NCBI GenBank assembly: GCA_029251375.1
Contig: JAQXDL010000045.1
Location: 48,807-112,806 of the forward strand
Direction: 5' to 3'
Source: Pseudomonadales bacterium
GTDB lineage: Bacteria; Pseudomonadota; Gammaproteobacteria; Pseudomonadales; Azotimanducaceae
Length of the DNA stretch: 64,000 nucleotides
This document shows positions 54,983-63,948 of this stretch, piece by piece (positions within the stretch are counted from its first letter, which is position 1; the number at the start of each line of letters is the position of its first letter). The notes below the pieces were generated by a model, which searched no databases, was not told the DNA's origin, and saw only the letters and a list, made by a program, of their open reading frames with translations. The position numbers were made by a program, and so were the translations under genes.

Positions 54983-55423
54983 TTAGAGGTGCTGCAAGAA
55001 TTCTAATTCAATCGGCGGGCGATTGAGCGCATCGTTAAGACACGTCAGCACTAAAGGGCTCCTTAACGGCTTCGCCGCTATTTCATTATAGCCAAGCCAG
55101 TGCACCGCGGTAATGTCTGAGTCCAAGGCATGATCGGTCAATTCAAGCACTTCTGCGCGAAAACATATGCGGTGGTAAATAGTTTGATTGTTAGTTGAGG
55201 CGTAGTGATACATGCCAACAATGGACGTTAACGCGACCTTGTGGCCTGTTTCCTCCAGTGTTTCTCGCACTGCAGCGTCAAAAATTGTTTCATTGGGTTC
55301 AAGGTGGCCTGCGGGCTGATTAAATACCAACAATCCCGTATCCTTGTCACGCTCCTCGACAAAGAGAAAGCGATCCTGTTTTTGTACAACAGTCGCAACA
55401 GTGATGTGAGGAGGCCAATTCAT
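54983..55423 (-). CDS. nudJ: NUDIX hydrolase NudJ-like
   Basis: About 146 residues with a full Nudix box: Gly, Glu, 'REtlEEtG' in 'GHLEPNETIFDAAVRETLEETG' (residues about 39-60, landmarks GHLEPNE and REtLEETG). NudJ is a thiamin pyrophosphate/nucleotide pyrophosphatase encoded beside mnmA in E. coli, as here. ATG 55423 is preferred; TTG 55441 is in frame. A TATAAT lies only 6 bp before the ATG (plus 55430-55435), which could make a near-leaderless transcript. The gene is divergent from moaC. Confidence 0.88.
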   Translation of the reverse strand: MNWPPHITVATVVQKQDRFLFVEERDKDTGLLVFNQPAGHLEPNETIFDAAVRETLEETGHKVALTSIVGMYHYASTNNQTIYHRICFRAEVLELTDHALDSDITAVHWLGYNEIAAKPLRSPLVLTCLNDALNRPPIELEFLQHL

Positions 55424-55457
55424 TTGAAGATTATATGTCAATTTACCGGGAACGAAT

Positions 55458-55949
55458 ATGAGCGACTCTCAATCACTAACCCATCTTGATGCAGAGGGTA
55501 AAGCAACCATGGTTGATGTCACCGATAAATTGGTGACACAACGAATCGCTGTGGCCGAGGGTAGGGTGACGATGCAACCCGAGACCCTTGATTTGATTCT
55601 CGAAGGTGGCCACAAGAAAGGCGATGTGTTCGCTGTATCGCGTATAGCAGGTATCCAAGCTGCAAAAAGATGTTCAGATTTGATTCCATTGTGTCATCCA
55701 CTCATGTTGACGGCCGTTCAGGTCGAATTCGAGATACTTAGTGAAGCCTCACAAGTGTTGATTCGAAGTACCGTCAAGTTAAGCGGTAAGACGGGGGTCG
55801 AGATGGAAGCATTGACGGCCGTTAGCGTTGCCGCACTAACGATTTATGATATGTGTAAGGCTGTCGACAAAAGCATGGTGATCGGTCAGGTGCATGTAGT
55901 TGAAAAGCAGGGCGGCAAGTCAGGCGACTGGAAGGTGTCAGCAGATTGA
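55458..55949 (+). CDS. moaC: Cyclic pyranopterin monophosphate synthase
   Basis: 163 residues. Second step of molybdenum cofactor synthesis, with MoaA. Family strings are '[18 protein letters not shown]' at the N terminus, '[20 protein letters not shown]' near 58-77, '[28 protein letters not shown]' (landmarks EMEALTAVS and DMCKAVDK) and the C-terminal 'KQGGKSGDW'. It begins the moaCDE cluster and is followed by moaD within 10 bp. moaA is not in the window. Confidence 0.95.
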   Translation: MSDSQSLTHLDAEGKATMVDVTDKLVTQRIAVAEGRVTMQPETLDLILEGGHKKGDVFAVSRIAGIQAAKRCSDLIPLCHPLMLTAVQVEFEILSEASQVLIRSTVKLSGKTGVEMEALTAVSVAALTIYDMCKAVDKSMVIGQVHVVEKQGGKSGDWKVSAD

Positions 55950-55957
55950 GTGGCGAA

Positions 55958-56215
55958 ATGATGAAGATAAAAATTGTATTATTCGCGAGTCTGCGTGAAA
56001 CACTCGATTCAGATGGTTTTGATTTTGAAGTGGCGGTGGGTAGCACCGTTGCTTCGGTCGTCGGTGCGCTTGGCGCAGGACGCGGTGAGATGTGGGCACG
56101 AGTATTGGGCGAGGACAATGTCCTCACCGCAGTTAATCATACGATGGTCAACGCCCCTCAGGTACTTGCCGCCGGCGATGAACTCGCTTTTTTCCCGCCG
56201 GTTACCGGAGGTTAG
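55958..56215 (+). CDS. moaD: Molybdopterin synthase sulfur carrier subunit
   Basis: 85 residues of ubiquitin-like fold ending in the required Gly-Gly ('FFPPVTGG'), where the thiocarboxylate is formed. 'IKIVLFASLRETLDSDG' is the usual first strand and helix. ATG 55958 or 55961 is the likely start; a TTG at 55946 overlapping the moaC stop is in frame but gives an atypical N terminus. moaE starts 5 bp downstream. Confidence 0.92.
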   Translation: MMKIKIVLFASLRETLDSDGFDFEVAVGSTVASVVGALGAGRGEMWARVLGEDNVLTAVNHTMVNAPQVLAAGDELAFFPPVTGG

Positions 56216-56220
56216 AAAGC

Positions 56221-56685
56221 ATGAGAATTGTTGTTCAAGCTGAAGATTTCGATAGCGGCGCCGAGATAAAGCGACTGGCTGACCAATCGAATGGTGTGGG
56301 TGCCGTCAATAGCTTCGTTGGGTTTGTTAGGGATAACAACGAAGATACGCATGTTGGATCGCTGTTTTTAGAGCATTATCCAGGCATGACGGAGAAACAG
56401 ATTCAGACGATACTGACGGAAGCCGAAGAACGCTGGGTGGTGCTATCGGCGACGGTGATTCACCGTGTTGGCGAATTAACACCTGGCGAGCAAATTGTTT
56501 TTGTCGGCGTAGCAAGTCCTCATCGAGGTGATGCTTTCGATGCATGTGAATACATTATCGATTACTTGAAGACCCGCGCGACGTTTTGGAAGAAAGAATC
56601 CACCCCGGACGGCTTTCGTTGGTTGGAGACTCGGCAAACCGATGTTGATTCAGCCGATAAATGGAAGCAGCCAGAAAAATCGTAA
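56221..56685 (+). CDS. moaE: Molybdopterin synthase catalytic subunit
   Basis: 154 residues. Transfers sulfur from MoaD to precursor Z. Landmarks are 'GAVNSFVGFVRDNNEDTHVGSLFLEHYPGM' (VNSFVGFVRD and LEHYPGM), 'VIHRVGELTPGEQIVFVGVASPHRGDAFDACEYIIDYLK' (HRVGEL and SPHRGDAF) and catalytic Lys in 'FWKKE'. The order moaC-moaD-moaE is tight and forms one transcription unit, with rluE 45 bp further on. Confidence 0.95.
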   Translation: MRIVVQAEDFDSGAEIKRLADQSNGVGAVNSFVGFVRDNNEDTHVGSLFLEHYPGMTEKQIQTILTEAEERWVVLSATVIHRVGELTPGEQIVFVGVASPHRGDAFDACEYIIDYLKTRATFWKKESTPDGFRWLETRQTDVDSADKWKQPEKS

Positions 56686-56730
56686 CCAATCATGTAAGGA
56701 TGTTTTCTTGATTACAAAATTTGGCACACC

Positions 56731-57285
56731 ATGACCAACTTGATTTTGTTCAACAAACCATTCGGCGTTGTTTCGCAATTTAGTGACCTCGACGATAAGG
56801 TGACGCTAAAAAAATATATCCAAACAAAGGGCTTTTACCCGGCCGGACGCCTGGATCACGACTCTGAAGGTTTGTTGTTGTTAACCAATAACGGCAAGTT
56901 GCAGGCTAGGATTGCCAATCCACGTTTCAAAATGCCAAAAACATATTGGGTTCAGGTTGACGGTGCCATATCACAAGAGGCCATCAGCCAATTGTCGCAG
57001 GGTGTGAAGCTCAAAGACGGCATGACTCGAAAAGCGGAAGTGATGGCAATAGACGCTCCTGACTTACCGCCGCGGCAACCACCAATTAGAACGCGTAAGC
57101 ACATTCCAACCAGTTGGTTGTCAATCACAATATCCGAAGGTAAAAATCGTCAGGTCAGAAGAATGACCGCAAACGTTGGATATCCAACCCTGCGCTTATT
57201 CCGCCAGTCTATTGGCTCATGGAATGTCGATCAAATCAAAGCAGGTTCATATAGCGCGCTCAGTGTTCATTTGCCAAACACTTGA
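56731..57285 (+). CDS. rluE: 23S rRNA pseudouridine synthase RluE
   Basis: 184 residues of the RsuA/RluB/RluE/RluF family without the N-terminal S4 domain, which is the RluE layout. The catalytic Asp is in 'PAGRLDHDSEGLLLLTNNG' (near residue 43). 'NPRFKMPKTYWVQVDG' and 'SEGKNRQVRRMTANVGYPTLRL' are further family strings. RluE modifies U2457 of E. coli 23S rRNA. In E. coli rluE is next to nudJ; here moaCDE lies between them. Confidence 0.9.
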   Translation: MTNLILFNKPFGVVSQFSDLDDKVTLKKYIQTKGFYPAGRLDHDSEGLLLLTNNGKLQARIANPRFKMPKTYWVQVDGAISQEAISQLSQGVKLKDGMTRKAEVMAIDAPDLPPRQPPIRTRKHIPTSWLSITISEGKNRQVRRMTANVGYPTLRLFRQSIGSWNVDQIKAGSYSALSVHLPNT

Positions 57286-57518
57286 CCTGTCGCGACGTTA
57301 AGTGGCCGAATGATCGAAGCTAAAGACTTGATAATTGCGAATCAACCACCAAGTATAGCTGTGGGTGAAAAAAAAGAATTTATGGAGTCACTGTAAAGCC
57401 GCGCGATGTTTAGGGTTTCTTCGAGCCGTTCAATTGTTCGAAACTGCTCATTGACATGCAAGGGCTGTAATGTGAAGTTGTTGAATAATATGTTGTCTGA
57501 GGTTGTAGACTAAGTTTT

Positions 57519-57935
57519 ATGCGTAGTGAGAAATTTAAAGTTGATATTCGCCAATCTGGCCGAGACGTGTTGATGGGTAACAGGTTGGTTGCAGAGGTGT
57601 TTGCAAGTGGTGACGATGATGATCTTCAGTCCGATCGTGGTATCGGTGTTGTTGAAGAAATTGCTAAACCTGAACTCAAGAAGCCGCCGATGTATAAGGT
57701 TGTGTTGATGAACGACGACTACACACCAATGGAGTTCGTTATTGAGATATTGCAATTGTTCTTCAATATGAATCGGGAAAAAGCCACCCAGATCATGTTA
57801 GCAGTTCACACTAACGGAAAGGCCGCTTGCGGTATTTTTACTCGCGATATTGCTGAAACGAAATCTGCCCAAGTAAACCAGTACGCTCAAGAGTGCCAGC
57901 ACCCGTTAATATCAGAAATCGAACCAGCAGACTAA
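57519..57935 (+). CDS. clpS: ClpS adaptor with long N terminus
   Basis: 138 residues. The conserved core starts near residue 54: '[23 protein letters not shown]' with 'NDDYTPMEF' contacting N-degrons, then '[23 protein letters not shown]'. ClpS hands proteins with Leu, Phe, Trp or Tyr N termini to ClpAP. The first ~53 residues, including a GDDDD stretch, are about twice the usual extension, which normally enters the ClpA pore. The start is uncertain: ATG 57519 has a poorly spaced TGAGG, and an in-frame ATG at 57573 would give 120 residues. clpA follows 66 bp downstream. Confidence 0.9.
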   Translation: MRSEKFKVDIRQSGRDVLMGNRLVAEVFASGDDDDLQSDRGIGVVEEIAKPELKKPPMYKVVLMNDDYTPMEFVIEILQLFFNMNREKATQIMLAVHTNGKAACGIFTRDIAETKSAQVNQYAQECQHPLISEIEPAD

Positions 57936-58001
57936 ACTGAAGAGGTTGAGTCGGAGTATAAGTTGTAGTGTCACAAGGCACGGTAGGAAACAGGATTTAT
58001 T

Positions 58002-60269
58002 ATGTTAAGTAGGGAACTCGAAGTTACACTAAATTTAGCGTTTAAGGACGCCAGGGCGAAGCGACACGAGTTGATGTCGGTTGAGCATCTGTTGTTGTCG
58101 CTTATTGATAACACAGCCGCCGCCGATGTGATGCGAGCCTGTGGCGCAGAACTTGAAAAACTGCGGACAGAATTACGTGAATTTTTGGATGCCACAACAC
58201 CACTAATTGCCACTGACGACAGTGAGCGCGAAACCCAGCCTACTTTGGGGTTCCAACGAGTTCTGCAAAGAGCTGTTTTTCACGTGCAATCATCCGGCAA
58301 GAAGGAAGTCACGGGCGCAAGTGTGCTTGTCGCTATTTTTAGCGAACAGGAGAGCCATGCGGTCTACGTTCTAAAACAGCAGGAGATTAACCGTATTGAT
58401 GTTGTGAACTTTATCGCCCACGGCACACCGAAAGCAGGTGACGAAGATGATCATGAGCGAATTGAACATGCAGCGGAAGGGGAAGAAGGTGCAGAAAAAG
58501 CACCAAGCCCGCTGGAAAGTTTTGCTACCAACCTGAACGAACAAGCCAAGAAGGGGCTGATTGATCCCCTTATCGGTCGACAAGAAGAAGTCGAAAGAGT
58601 CATTCAAACGCTGTCCCGTCGTAGAAAGAATAACCCGCTACTGGTAGGTGAATCGGGCGTCGGTAAGACCGCAATTGCAGAAGGTCTTGCAAAACTGATT
58701 GTGGACGGCAAAGTACCTGATGTGATCGCCAACAGCACGGTGCATTCGTTAGATATGGGTGCTCTGCTTGCTGGCACAAAATACCGAGGTGATTTTGAGA
58801 AACGATTAAAGTCGCTGCTAGGTGAATTGACAGAGAAAGAAAACCAGATTCTTTTCATCGATGAAATTCACACTATTATTGGCGCAGGAGCGGCATCCGG
58901 TGGTGTCATGGACGCCTCGAACTTGCTCAAGCCTCTGCTCGCATCCGGTGGTCTTCGGTGCATGGGTTCAACCACATACCAGGAATATCGCGGCATTTTT
59001 GATAAAGACCGTGCGTTATCTCGTCGCTTTCAAAAAATTGATGTGCCGGAGCCTAATGTTGAAGACACCTACCAAATATTGAAGGGTCTAAAAACCCGTT
59101 TTGAAGAACATCACAAGTTAAAGTACACGGATAAAGCACTCAAGGTAGCTGCAGAATTGGCAGATAGATATATCAATGATCGCTTTATGCCCGACAAAGC
59201 CATTGACGTCATTGACGAGGCCGGTGCATATCAACAGTTGCAGCCTGCTTCAAAGCGGAAAAAACAGATTGGTGTGGCGGATGTTGAAAGGATGGTCGCA
59301 AAGATTGCGCGTATCCCTGCAAACACCGTGTCGAATTCCGATAAAGCCGCGTTAAAGGATCTCGATAAGAACCTTAAAATGGTCATTTTTGGACAAGACG
59401 AAGCCATCGATACAGTTTCTAGTGCAATCAAACTGTCTCGGGCGGGACTAAAAGATGCTGATAAGCCCATTGGCTCCTTCTTGTTTGCAGGACCGACGGG
59501 CGTTGGTAAAACCGAAGTTTGTCGGCAGTTAGCGAGCATTATGGGTGTGGAGCTTATCCGCTTCGATATGTCGGAGTACATGGAGCGACACACTGTATCT
59601 AGGCTTATCGGCGCGCCACCAGGTTACGTAGGTTTTGATCAGGGCGGTCTGTTAACGGAACAAGTTACCAAACATCCGCACTGCGTGTTACTGCTGGATG
59701 AGGTTGAAAAGGCACACCCAGAGGTCTTTAACTTGCTTCTGCAGGTGATGGATCACGGCACATTGACCGATAACAATGGTCGTTCCGCTGATTTCCGCAA
59801 CGTCGTGTTGGTTATGACAACCAATGCCGGTGCCCAGGAGATGAGTCGTTCTTCCATCGGCTTTCTGAGTCAGGACCACACAACAGATGGTATGGAGGTG
59901 ATCAAGAAGATGTTTACACCTGAGTTTAGAAACAGACTCGATTCGATCATCCAATTTGGTCCGCTGACCAGCGAAGTCATCAAAACAGTTGTGGATAAGT
60001 TTCTCGTTGAAGTACAGGTTCAACTCGACGACAAGAAGGTGGTGTTAGAGATTTCTGAAGAAGCCAGAGAATGGTTGGCTGTGCACGGTTACGACGAAGC
60101 GATGGGCGCAAGACCGATGCAGCGATTGATTCAATCCAAGATAAAGAAAGAGTTAGCTGAAGATATACTATTCGGAAAGCTATCGAAGGGTGGCGGTGTC
60201 GTTCATGTCATCGTCGAGAAGGATGAATTGGTCATGGAAATCGAAGAACCCAGTGAGGTGTCTGCATAA
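58002..60269 (+). CDS. clpA: ATP-dependent Clp protease ATP-binding subunit ClpA
   Basis: 755 residues. Class-I Hsp100 unfoldase partner of ClpP. An N-terminal repeat domain (1-145) is followed by AAA module 1 with Walker A 'GESGVGKT' near 217 and 'FIDEIHTIIGAG' near 285, then AAA module 2 with 'GPTGVGKT' near 501 and 'LLLDEVEKAHPEVFN' near 565. The C terminus has the 'GARPMQRLIQ' helix. An acidic linker around 150-165 is normal. It forms the N-degron unit with clpS, and bpt and aat lie just beyond infA. Confidence 0.96.
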   Translation: MLSRELEVTLNLAFKDARAKRHELMSVEHLLLSLIDNTAAADVMRACGAELEKLRTELREFLDATTPLIATDDSERETQPTLGFQRVLQRAVFHVQSSGKKEVTGASVLVAIFSEQESHAVYVLKQQEINRIDVVNFIAHGTPKAGDEDDHERIEHAAEGEEGAEKAPSPLESFATNLNEQAKKGLIDPLIGRQEEVERVIQTLSRRRKNNPLLVGESGVGKTAIAEGLAKLIVDGKVPDVIANSTVHSLDMGALLAGTKYRGDFEKRLKSLLGELTEKENQILFIDEIHTIIGAGAASGGVMDASNLLKPLLASGGLRCMGSTTYQEYRGIFDKDRALSRRFQKIDVPEPNVEDTYQILKGLKTRFEEHHKLKYTDKALKVAAELADRYINDRFMPDKAIDVIDEAGAYQQLQPASKRKKQIGVADVERMVAKIARIPANTVSNSDKAALKDLDKNLKMVIFGQDEAIDTVSSAIKLSRAGLKDADKPIGSFLFAGPTGVGKTEVCRQLASIMGVELIRFDMSEYMERHTVSRLIGAPPGYVGFDQGGLLTEQVTKHPHCVLLLDEVEKAHPEVFNLLLQVMDHGTLTDNNGRSADFRNVVLVMTTNAGAQEMSRSSIGFLSQDHTTDGMEVIKKMFTPEFRNRLDSIIQFGPLTSEVIKTVVDKFLVEVQVQLDDKKVVLEISEEAREWLAVHGYDEAMGARPMQRLIQSKIKKELAEDILFGKLSKGGGVVHVIVEKDELVMEIEEPSEVSA

Positions 60270-60279
60270 GACACCTTTT
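60256..60279 (+). terminator. Terminator overlapping the clpA stop codon
   Basis: AGGTGTC (60256-60262) pairs with GACACCT (60270-60276), and TTTT follows. The TAA stop of clpA lies in the loop. A weaker second hairpin (GGCGC 60287-60291 with GCGCC 60313-60317) follows and faces infA. Confidence 0.75.
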
Positions 60280-60324
60280 GCGGTTTGGCGCTACTGCTAT
60301 ATAAAGCAACAGGCGCCTTTCAGC

Positions 60325-60540
60325 CTACTCTCTAAAGGTGATTCGACCTTTAGTGAGATCATAGGGCGTTAATTCGACTTTGACATTATCGCCGGTCAGG
60401 ATTTTGATGTAATTCTTTCTCATCTTGCCCGATATGTGAGCGATGATTTCGTGACCGTTTTCTAGTTCGACCTTAAACATCGTGTTAGGTAGGGTATCAA
60501 TGACCGTACCGGTCATCTGAATTTGCTCTTCTTTTGCCAT
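60325..60540 (-). CDS. infA: Translation initiation factor IF-1
   Basis: 71 residues, a single S1/OB fold: '[29 protein letters not shown]' then '[40 protein letters not shown]' (landmarks [16 protein letters not shown] and DLTKGRI). IF-1 occupies the ribosomal A site during initiation. Placement between clpA and bpt is the standard gammaproteobacterial order. It converges with clpA and shares a strand with bpt, aat and trxB. Confidence 0.96.
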   Translation of the reverse strand: MAKEEQIQMTGTVIDTLPNTMFKVELENGHEIIAHISGKMRKNYIKILTGDNVKVELTPYDLTKGRITFRE

Positions 60541-60634
60541 TAAAGTCCTTTGTGGATTGGTTACCGCCCTGAAAGGCGCGTAGTTTGCACGATTTCATAG
60601 GGTTAATCAAAGTTACTCGCGAATCCCTTAACGG

Positions 60635-61345
60635 TTACTTTCCTTGCTCGACCCAACGATTGTGCTGGAAGATCTCCAGCGGCCGATAATTAGCCTTGTA
60701 GCTCATCTTCTGACACTCTTTTATCCAATATCCTAGATACAAGTAGTGTAGTCCCAAGCGACGCGTTTCTTCGATGAGCAGCAAAACTGAAAGTGTGCCA
60801 AGGCTGCGTTTATATTCTAGCGGATCAAAAAACGTATAGATCGCAGAAAGACTATCGTTGAGTTGATCAACAACGGAAACAGCGAGTAGTTTCTCGTGGT
60901 TACGATATTCATAGAAAACAGCCTCCGGGCGGCCATTGACAAGAAACGATTCAAATTGATCCATCGTCGCCGGAAACATATCACCGTCGGCATGACGCTG
61001 CGTAATGTAGCGCTCGTAGAGATCAAAATAAGCTGGGTCTAACCGTGGTAGTTGTCGAGTGATCGAAACATCCGCATTTTTCTTCAGTATACGTTTCTGC
61101 CCCCGACTATAGGAAAATCGAGCGACGGGCAGTCTAGCCGGTTTGCAGGCATTACAATCATCGCAATAGGGTTTGTAGATATGGTGACCACTGCGCCTAA
61201 AACCCACCATCGATAGAGACGTATAGGCATCGGTGTCAATGATTGCATCAGGATCAGCAAACAGCGTTGTTGCTTGCCGATTCTCTAGATAGCTGCATTC
61301 GTGTGCAGGCGTTGTGAAGAACTTTAGCTCAGCGAGAGAAGTCAA
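60635..61345 (-). CDS. bpt: Aspartate/glutamate leucyltransferase
   Basis: 236 residues. Transfers Leu from Leu-tRNA to N-terminal Asp or Glu, creating N-degrons for ClpS. The N-terminal cysteine cluster is seen in 'CSYLENRQATTLF' and 'YKPYCDDCNACKPARLPVARF' (landmark CDDCNAC). 'YITQRHADGDM' and 'YTFFDPLEYKRSLGTLSVL' plus 'YLGYWIKECQKMSYKANYRP' (landmark GYWI) are typical. The gene lies between infA and aat and functions with them. Confidence 0.94.
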   Translation of the reverse strand: MTSLAELKFFTTPAHECSYLENRQATTLFADPDAIIDTDAYTSLSMVGFRRSGHHIYKPYCDDCNACKPARLPVARFSYSRGQKRILKKNADVSITRQLPRLDPAYFDLYERYITQRHADGDMFPATMDQFESFLVNGRPEAVFYEYRNHEKLLAVSVVDQLNDSLSAIYTFFDPLEYKRSLGTLSVLLLIEETRRLGLHYLYLGYWIKECQKMSYKANYRPLEIFQHNRWVEQGK

Positions 61346-61539
61346 AATTATCCTTGGCAGATGACCTATATTGCAGGCAGGCTCGAATGCCGATGTGTGC
61401 GCTGCGGGTTTATGTCGGTGTCCGATTGTACAATCTACATTTATGCCTTAGCAATGACAGGTAAGCAACGGCTTGATGCGGACCAGTCAACGCGCGCTTT
61501 GTGCAGCGAACAGGCTCGCAACGTCTTAGTTTTGAGGCT

Positions 61540-62247
61540 TCACCAAGGGCTAAGCACGCTTGGTAGCGTCGACCAATCGATAGCATGGTCGGAATCGACG
61601 TATTGACTTAAATAGCCTCGAAATGCCCGCCTCGATATGTTCACAGCGCCCAACGAGTTTAGGTGGTCGTTTTCAACCTGACAATCTATTAGCGGACAGT
61701 TGAGCTCGGTCATTAGTCGACAGAGATAAGCCATTGCAACTTTGGAAGCATCGGTTCTGTAATGGAACATCGATTCGCCAAAGAATAACGAACCCAGTGA
61801 TAGACCATACAAACCGCCGACCAATTCACCCTCAAAGCTGCATTCGATTGAGTGTGCGTACCCTTGTTGGTGTAGTTTGACGTAGGCGTTATACATATCG
61901 GTTGTGATCCAAGTTCCGTCAGAATAGGTACGTGGTCCTGCGCAGGCGGCGATCACCTTATCGAATTGGGTATCGAGGCTGACCGTGAACTCATTGCTCC
62001 TGAGTTTCTTTCTAAGCGACCGACTAATCTTGAGTTGATCCGGTAGCAATACAGAACGAGGGTTGGGTGACCACCAAAGAATTGGTTGATCTGCTTCGTA
62101 CCAGGGGAAAATGCCCGCACTGTAGGCCTTAATTAATTGTCGTGACGTTAAACTCGCACCAGCGGCCAGCAGCCCATTAGGATCCGAAAGTGCTTGATCG
62201 ATATCAGGGAAAGGATCTCCCGCCTCGAGCCATGGCAGTGAAGACAT
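61540..62247 (-). CDS. aat: Leucyl/phenylalanyl-tRNA-protein transferase
   Basis: 235 residues. Adds Leu or Phe to N-terminal Arg or Lys. Family strings are 'FPDIDQALSDPNGLLAAG' near 12, 'YSAGIFPWYEADQPILWWSPNPRSVL' (landmark GIFPWY), 'YVKLHQQGYAHSIECSFEGELVGGLYGLSLGSLFFGESMF' (landmarks HSIE and GESMF) and 'LIDCQVENDHLNSLGA' near 195. The start at 62247 is followed upstream by a 9-bp repeat array at 62282. Confidence 0.95.
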   Translation of the reverse strand: MSSLPWLEAGDPFPDIDQALSDPNGLLAAGASLTSRQLIKAYSAGIFPWYEADQPILWWSPNPRSVLLPDQLKISRSLRKKLRSNEFTVSLDTQFDKVIAACAGPRTYSDGTWITTDMYNAYVKLHQQGYAHSIECSFEGELVGGLYGLSLGSLFFGESMFHYRTDASKVAMAYLCRLMTELNCPLIDCQVENDHLNSLGAVNISRRAFRGYLSQYVDSDHAIDWSTLPSVLSPW

Positions 62248-62281
62248 AGAGAGTTCTCATTGCTGTTGGATATAGTACGTT

Positions 62282-62326
62282 GTGCCGTTTGTGCGGTTTG
62301 TGCCGTTTGTGCCGTTTGTGCCGTTT
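62282..62326. repeat. Five 9-bp tandem repeats upstream of aat
   Basis: GTGCCGTTT repeats at 62282, 62291 (one change, GTGCGGTTT), 62300, 62309 and 62318. The array lies in the 184-bp spacer between trxB and aat, 35-79 bp upstream of the aat start. Copy number could vary by slippage and alter leader length. Confidence 0.92.
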
Positions 62327-62431
62327 GAGTTGCTGTGGCGTGGTTCCTCACGACGAAATATTGCAGGACCCAGGCTGCGACGTTGCATTTTAATTAGTTC
62401 CATCTACAACAAGGCTGAGCAACCCTTAAGT

Positions 62432-63436
<1,005 letters not shown>

Positions 63437-63550
63437 TCACCATAAGTGAATAAGATTAGAAATATTCAGTTATGAAATTTGTGCCGATTTAGTCACGTTT
63501 TACCTAACGATCAATAGCCAAAGAGACGATAGCGTGTTCGTTACCTTGTC

Positions 63551-63639
63551 GTCGACGGCTATCTTAAGCTCAGTTGATAGATAACTTAGAGTTAGTGGAC
63601 AGCTATCCAAAAGGTTAGTCAATGGCTATCCTAACGTTA
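63551..63639. repeat. Four imperfect 22-bp tandem repeats
   Basis: Units start at 63551, 63573, 63595 (23 bp) and 63618, with rough consensus GTYGAYRGCTATCYTAARGTTA. A fifth, degenerate unit begins at 63640 and runs to the PA4642-family stop. They lie in the trxB-PA4642 spacer. The mutual differences suggest an old duplication series. Confidence 0.8.
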
Positions 63640-63657
63640 GTTGATGAAAATGTTCGT

Positions 63658-63948
63658 TTAGGCGCGAGCCTTTTCTCGAAGTGCGATGAACTCATGACCG
63701 TGACGGTGAGATTCAATTATTTGCCACAGCGTACGGCCTTGATTGTCAGTTGCATCAAGATCGCGGTCGGCGGCGACAAAGAAACTGAGGAAACGTTTGA
63801 AGTCATCGGGTCGCATGCCCCGATAGGCTCTCAAAAGAACATAGAAATCGGCTGTTTCCGTACTGCTAGGTTCTTGAGAAAGAAAACTTTTTACGCGATC
63901 GTCGTCCCAAACTTCGTCGGTGACTTGGGGTTGTGATGGTCCGGCCAT
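63658..63948 (-). CDS. PA4642 family protein
   Basis: 96 residues with the family pattern 'VTDEVWDDDRVKSFL' near 10, 'ADFYVLLRAYRGMRPDDFKRFLSFFVAADRDLDATDNQGRTLWQIIESHRHG' (landmarks LLRAYRGM, DFKRFL and FFVAADRD). It is a small soluble helical protein of unknown function, restricted largely to gammaproteobacteria, which supports the taxonomic call. The C terminus may carry an ankyrin-like turn. The 3' flank is the 22-bp repeat block. Confidence 0.85.
   Translation of the reverse strand: MAGPSQPQVTDEVWDDDRVKSFLSQEPSSTETADFYVLLRAYRGMRPDDFKRFLSFFVAADRDLDATDNQGRTLWQIIESHRHGHEFIALREKARA

Noticed and set aside
61361..61606. 81-codon plus-strand frame between bpt and aat
   Set aside because: It overlaps the aat 3' end on the other strand, is rich in Cys/Arg like shadow frames and has no ribosome site.
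62148..62351. Minus-strand frame with Thr-Ala-Gln repeats upstream of aat
   Set aside because: The tripeptides are only the translation of the 9-bp DNA array; the frame then runs out of phase through the true aat gene.
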